A stretch of 35,946 nt of DNA, taken from contig JAGDZR010000026.1 in the NCBI GenBank assembly GCA_049115695.1, positions 1 through 35,946 on the forward strand, written 5' to 3'. Below the pieces are notes generated by a model. That model made no database searches and was not told the origin of the DNA. It saw nothing but the letters and a program-made list of their open reading frames with translations. Position 1 is the stretch's first letter, and each line of letters opens with the position of its first letter. The DNA comes from JAGDZR01 sp049115695 (GTDB lineage Bacteria > Bacteroidota > Bacteroidia > Cytophagales > Cyclobacteriaceae). Positions 32,756 through 35,946 of the stretch are shown piece by piece. The translations under genes were made by a program, and so were the position numbers.

Positions 32756-35700
32756 ATGAAAATCAGTACCACATCACTGTCAATGAATAAAATAGTTCTC
32801 AATACAAAATTATTGCTTGGGGTGGTGTATTCCCTGATTTCCTTAAATCTTGTACAGGGTCAGTCAATTACTTATACGGGAACAATCGATGTTGTTAATA
32901 ATCCACCATCTCTTGATGCCGGAACTTTAGATATTAGCTTCAATGAAAATAATTCTTCTGACATTGCTTTTAATGGTAATGGCGATGAATTATTCGTAAT
33001 AGGTCAAAGTAATGTTGGGGTCAATCAATTTTCTTTTGGGGTGTCTTTTGATTTTATTACCAATGTTCCAGCTGTTAATTGTTGCTTTAGCGTGAGTAGT
33101 CAGGAATCCTTACCAGGGGGGATAGCTTTCAATCCAGATGGCACTAAACTTTTTGTTAGCGGTAATTCTGGAGGTGAGATACATCAGTACAGTCTTACTA
33201 CACCATATGATCTATTTAGCGGCGTGACTTATGACGGCAGCCCGCTGGATCTAGCAACTCTTACTGGGGATGCAAGAGTCGATGATTTTGTCTTTATGCC
33301 CGGAGGCACAAGATTGTTTGCTCTGGGTGCTTCAGGATCTATGATTCACGAATTCTCTCTTTCAAATGCTTATGACATTACAAGTGGTGTATCATATACA
33401 GGGAGCGGTGTTGATATTTCAAGTCAAACGACTACTCCCACGAGTATTGATTTTGACATTACTGGAACAAAATTATTTGTAGGTGATAATGGCGATAAAC
33501 TTTACCAATGGACGCTCGAACCAGCGTTTGATACATATAATGGTACTGCGACTTATGATGGAAATTTTGAGACCACTCATGATGTTTCTGGATTCTCATT
33601 CAACCCTGACGATAACAGGTACTTTGTGGTTGACAGGATAAGCGATCAACTATATCAGTACTCAATGTCTGCTAATGTTTTTAAGGAAAAGGATGGCAAT
33701 TTAGGAGACGTTCAAGGTTCCCTAAACGTTAGTCTTTCTGGGGATACATTTACGAGCAAAACTCTGATTGAAAGCAACTTAACTATCCACAATTTACCAG
33801 CAGGACTTACACCTTCTGTTACCCTTATTTCAGACTCTCTTGTTAACATCACGCTAGAAGGTAATGCAGTAAATCACACAGAAAATGATGATGTAGCTGA
33901 CTTGCAAATAACATTTGGTGACGGAGCGTTTACAGGGGGAGACGCATCATCTGTTACCAACGCAACTGCAGCTAATACCGGGTTAGGAATAGAATTTCCT
34001 GAAGCTCCCTTTATCACCACCTGGGAAACCACAACAGCAAGTGAAAGTATCACAATCCCCACGACCGGTACCGGATACAACTACACGGTGGATTGGGGTG
34101 ATGGTACGGTGATCTCAGGATATACAGGAGATGCCACACATGAATATGCCTCTGCCAATACTTATACTGTTTCCATCACCGGCGATTTTCCTAGAATCTG
34201 TTTCAACAATTCTGGTGATAAGGACAAAATCCAAACCATCGAGCAGTGGGGAGATATCCAATGGTCTTCTATGTTAGGCGCATTTTACGGTTGCGCTAAT
34301 TTGACATATAATGCTGCTGATGCCCCTGATTTAACCTCTGTAGGAGATTTATCAAATATGTTCAGAGGTGCATCATCATTCAATGGAAATATCAATAACT
34401 GGGATGTCAGTAATGTTAATAAAATGGGTTTCATGTTCTATTATGCTTCCAGCTTCAACCAGCCGCTTGACTCATGGGACGTAAGTAGTGTATGGAGTGG
34501 GAGTGCAAGGTACATGTTCAGTCATGCAAGCTCTTTCAATCAGGATCTTTCATCATGGGACATCTCTGGTTTGTCTACTCTTGGAGGAATGTTCAAATTC
34601 GCCACTAGTTTCAACGGAAATATAGAAAACTGGGATGTAAGTAACGTGACTAGTATGAATGGGGTGTTTGATGGTGCGACAAGTTTTAACCGTGACATCA
34701 GCTCATGGGATGTGAGCAATGTTATTGATATGGGGAATGCTTTAACGGGTACTGCCCTATCCCAATCCAACTACGACGCAACCCTTCAAGGCTGGGCACG
34801 TCTCGATCCCGGTGAAACACAAATCCCAACAAACCTTCCCCTAGGGGCCACAGGACTTGAATTTTGCGAAGGAGCTGCAGCCCGTCAAGCCCTGATCGAT
34901 GACTATGGCTGGACGATCAGCGGAGATGCTTTTGCCTGTGATGGACTGGTAGCTTATTATCCATTTAATGGGAATGCGAATGATTCTACCAGTAACAATA
35001 ACGATGGTGCGGTCAATGGAGCTGTGCGGACAACTGATCGCTTTGGGAATGACAGCAGTGCATACTTTTTCGATGGTACCGATGATTATATTAATGGAAC
35101 TGGGTCTACTGATTTCGGCTTTAGTGATTTTACAGTTTCTGCTTGGATTAGACCAGAGGATGCAGCAACACAAGGAATATTTTCTACTCAAAAAGCATCG
35201 ACGGGATCCGGTTTAGCGATTCTCACAACATTCTCAGCTGGAAATGGGATTGCCTTTCATCTTGGTACGTTCGCTTCTTCAGAAGGACCGGTGACTACAG
35301 ATTTCCCAGGAACCAAGACATATGTACTTGGTGAATGGATTCATGTGGTCGGGGTAAGGAATGGGACCGGTATGGACATTTACATTGATGGTATAGAAAG
35401 TGCCAATTTCACTTCCGCGCTATCATTGACCTCCAATTCGGATTTCGTAATTGGAAGAATCACCACTGATGGATCATCCAATTATTTTGAAGGAGCTATT
35501 GATGATGTGAAAGTCTTCGATCGCGCCCTTTCCGCCTCCGAAATCCAGGACCTTTACTACGAAGGTGGTTACAGCCCACCTGCTGAGAACGTTGTACCTG
35601 ATGTAGATGAAAATGACTACTCTGGCGTAGTGATCGGTACACAAGTATGGATGGGTGAGAATCTGGCAACTTCCAAGTACAATGATGGAACAACTATTCC

Positions 35701-35946
35701 TAAAGTAACTGATAACACCGCATGGAGCAATCTGACAACACCTGGTTATGCCTGGTACGATAATGATTCTGCCACGAATGCACCTACCTATGGGGCCCTA
35801 TACAACTGGTATGCAGTTGAAACCGGTGAACTGTGCCCAACCGGATGGCATGTGCCATCCGATACTGAATGGACAACCTTGGAGGATTACTTGATTGCAA
35901 ATGGCTACAATTACGATGGTACAACCAGTGGTAATAAGTTAGCCAA
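32756..35946 (+). CDS. Third giant adhesin paralogue, 5' part (3' end outside window)
   Basis: The frame opens at ATG 32756 (alternative ATG 32783) and stays open to the window end, at least 1063 residues. The N-terminus is a signal peptide (NKLLLGVVYS-like core, to about residue 36). Residues about 37-310 form a repeated beta-propeller-like region (GIAFNPDGTKLFVSGNSGG, SIDFDITGTKLFVGDNGDKL, FSFNPDDNRYFVVD), replacing the N-terminal domain of adhesins 1 and 2. After an unassigned domain (about 311-417), homology to the other two starts sharply at PFITTWETTTASESITIPTT: PKD-like (VDWGDGT), BspA/DUF285 repeats (SSWDVSNVIDMG), LamG (about 725-940) and FISUMP (GVVIGTQVWMGENLATSKYN). By analogy with the paralogues it should end in a T9SS sorting domain beyond the window. 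No leader ORF or 30-base element precedes it. Confidence 0.88.
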   Translation, partial: MKISTTSLSMNKIVLNTKLLLGVVYSLISLNLVQGQSITYTGTIDVVNNPPSLDAGTLDISFNENNSSDIAFNGNGDELFVIGQSNVGVNQFSFGVSFDFITNVPAVNCCFSVSSQESLPGGIAFNPDGTKLFVSGNSGGEIHQYSLTTPYDLFSGVTYDGSPLDLATLTGDARVDDFVFMPGGTRLFALGASGSMIHEFSLSNAYDITSGVSYTGSGVDISSQTTTPTSIDFDITGTKLFVGDNGDKLYQWTLEPAFDTYNGTATYDGNFETTHDVSGFSFNPDDNRYFVVDRISDQLYQYSMSANVFKEKDGNLGDVQGSLNVSLSGDTFTSKTLIESNLTIHNLPAGLTPSVTLISDSLVNITLEGNAVNHTENDDVADLQITFGDGAFTGGDASSVTNATAANTGLGIEFPEAPFITTWETTTASESITIPTTGTGYNYTVDWGDGTVISGYTGDATHEYASANTYTVSITGDFPRICFNNSGDKDKIQTIEQWGDIQWSSMLGAFYGCANLTYNAADAPDLTSVGDLSNMFRGASSFNGNINNWDVSNVNKMGFMFYYASSFNQPLDSWDVSSVWSGSARYMFSHASSFNQDLSSWDISGLSTLGGMFKFATSFNGNIENWDVSNVTSMNGVFDGATSFNRDISSWDVSNVIDMGNALTGTALSQSNYDATLQGWARLDPGETQIPTNLPLGATGLEFCEGAAARQALIDDYGWTISGDAFACDGLVAYYPFNGNANDSTSNNNDGAVNGAVRTTDRFGNDSSAYFFDGTDDYINGTGSTDFGFSDFTVSAWIRPEDAATQGIFSTQKASTGSGLAILTTFSAGNGIAFHLGTFASSEGPVTTDFPGTKTYVLGEWIHVVGVRNGTGMDIYIDGIESANFTSALSLTSNSDFVIGRITTDGSSNYFEGAIDDVKVFDRALSASEIQDLYYEGGYSPPAENVVPDVDENDYSGVVIGTQVWMGENLATSKYNDGTTIPKVTDNTAWSNLTTPGYAWYDNDSATNAPTYGALYNWYAVETGELCPTGWHVPSDTEWTTLEDYLIANGYNYDGTTSGNKLA
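35673..35946 (+). repeat. Near-identical tract shared with adhesin 1 (10159-10432)
   Basis: Alignment to 10159-10432 is gap-free with 8 differences in 274 bases, and bases 35801-35946 are identical to 10287-10432. The similarity reaches the window edge, so its full length is unknown. Confidence 0.85.

Noticed and set aside
32496..32759. Possible 87-codon gene before adhesin 3
   Set aside because: It is translated repeat DNA of low complexity with no domain, overlaps the end of the nuclease gene and runs into the adhesin 3 start.

Overview
The window looks like a chromosomal segment of a member of the Bacteroidota, most likely a marine Cytophagales-type bacterium. The evidence is four very large secreted multidomain proteins (the three complete 3' ends carry type IX secretion (T9SS) C-terminal sorting domains with a YPNP motif), a DUF5916 outer-membrane protein, Fibrobacter-type FISUMP modules, BspA/DUF285 surface repeats, and starts without obvious Shine-Dalgarno sequences. 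No rRNA, tRNA, CRISPR array or insertion sequence was seen. The genus is not determined.

Layout, all genes on the + strand: 1-3410, the 3' end of a giant Ig-like/LRR T9SS adhesin; 3511-5700, a DUF5916 protein; 5774-7531, an O-antigen ligase/polymerase-like membrane protein with C-terminal TPRs; 7660-7863, a 67-codon ORF overlapping by ATGA a 4182-residue adhesin (7860-20408); 20495-20731, a decayed remnant of a second ligase-like gene; 20854-21057, a second 67-codon ORF overlapping by ATGA a 2967-residue paralogous adhesin (21054-29957); 29979-31130, a secreted caspase-fold (C14) protease 21 bases behind it; 31222-31926, a small secreted protein; 31952-32503, a DUF559 endonuclease-like gene whose two ends lie in palindromic inverted repeats; 32504-32755, repeat-rich DNA; 32756 to the window end, the 5' part of a third adhesin paralogue.

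The core of the window is an expanded family of mosaic surface proteins. The ligase remnant plus the duplicated leader shows that [ligase gene - leader ORF - giant adhesin] was duplicated in tandem, after which the second ligase copy was mostly deleted. The giants then diverged by swapping and amplifying domain modules (cadherin, LamG, FG-GAP, DUF5018-like, FISUMP), with at least one recent gene-conversion-like tract. A 30-base element recurs upstream of both leader ORFs and of the 31222 gene and is a candidate shared promoter.

The most unusual observation is that DNA resembling REP-type palindromic repeats lies in frame inside the giant genes, always in the same loop of a repeated DUF5018-like domain: five copies of a 48-base segment (peptide GHPEPVEG or close) and one unrelated palindrome (peptide HPELVSGS). 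A plausible combined role is export of the adhesins by T9SS, with the nearby ligase acting on the surface polysaccharide and the caspase-like protease acting in the envelope; this is inference from gene order.
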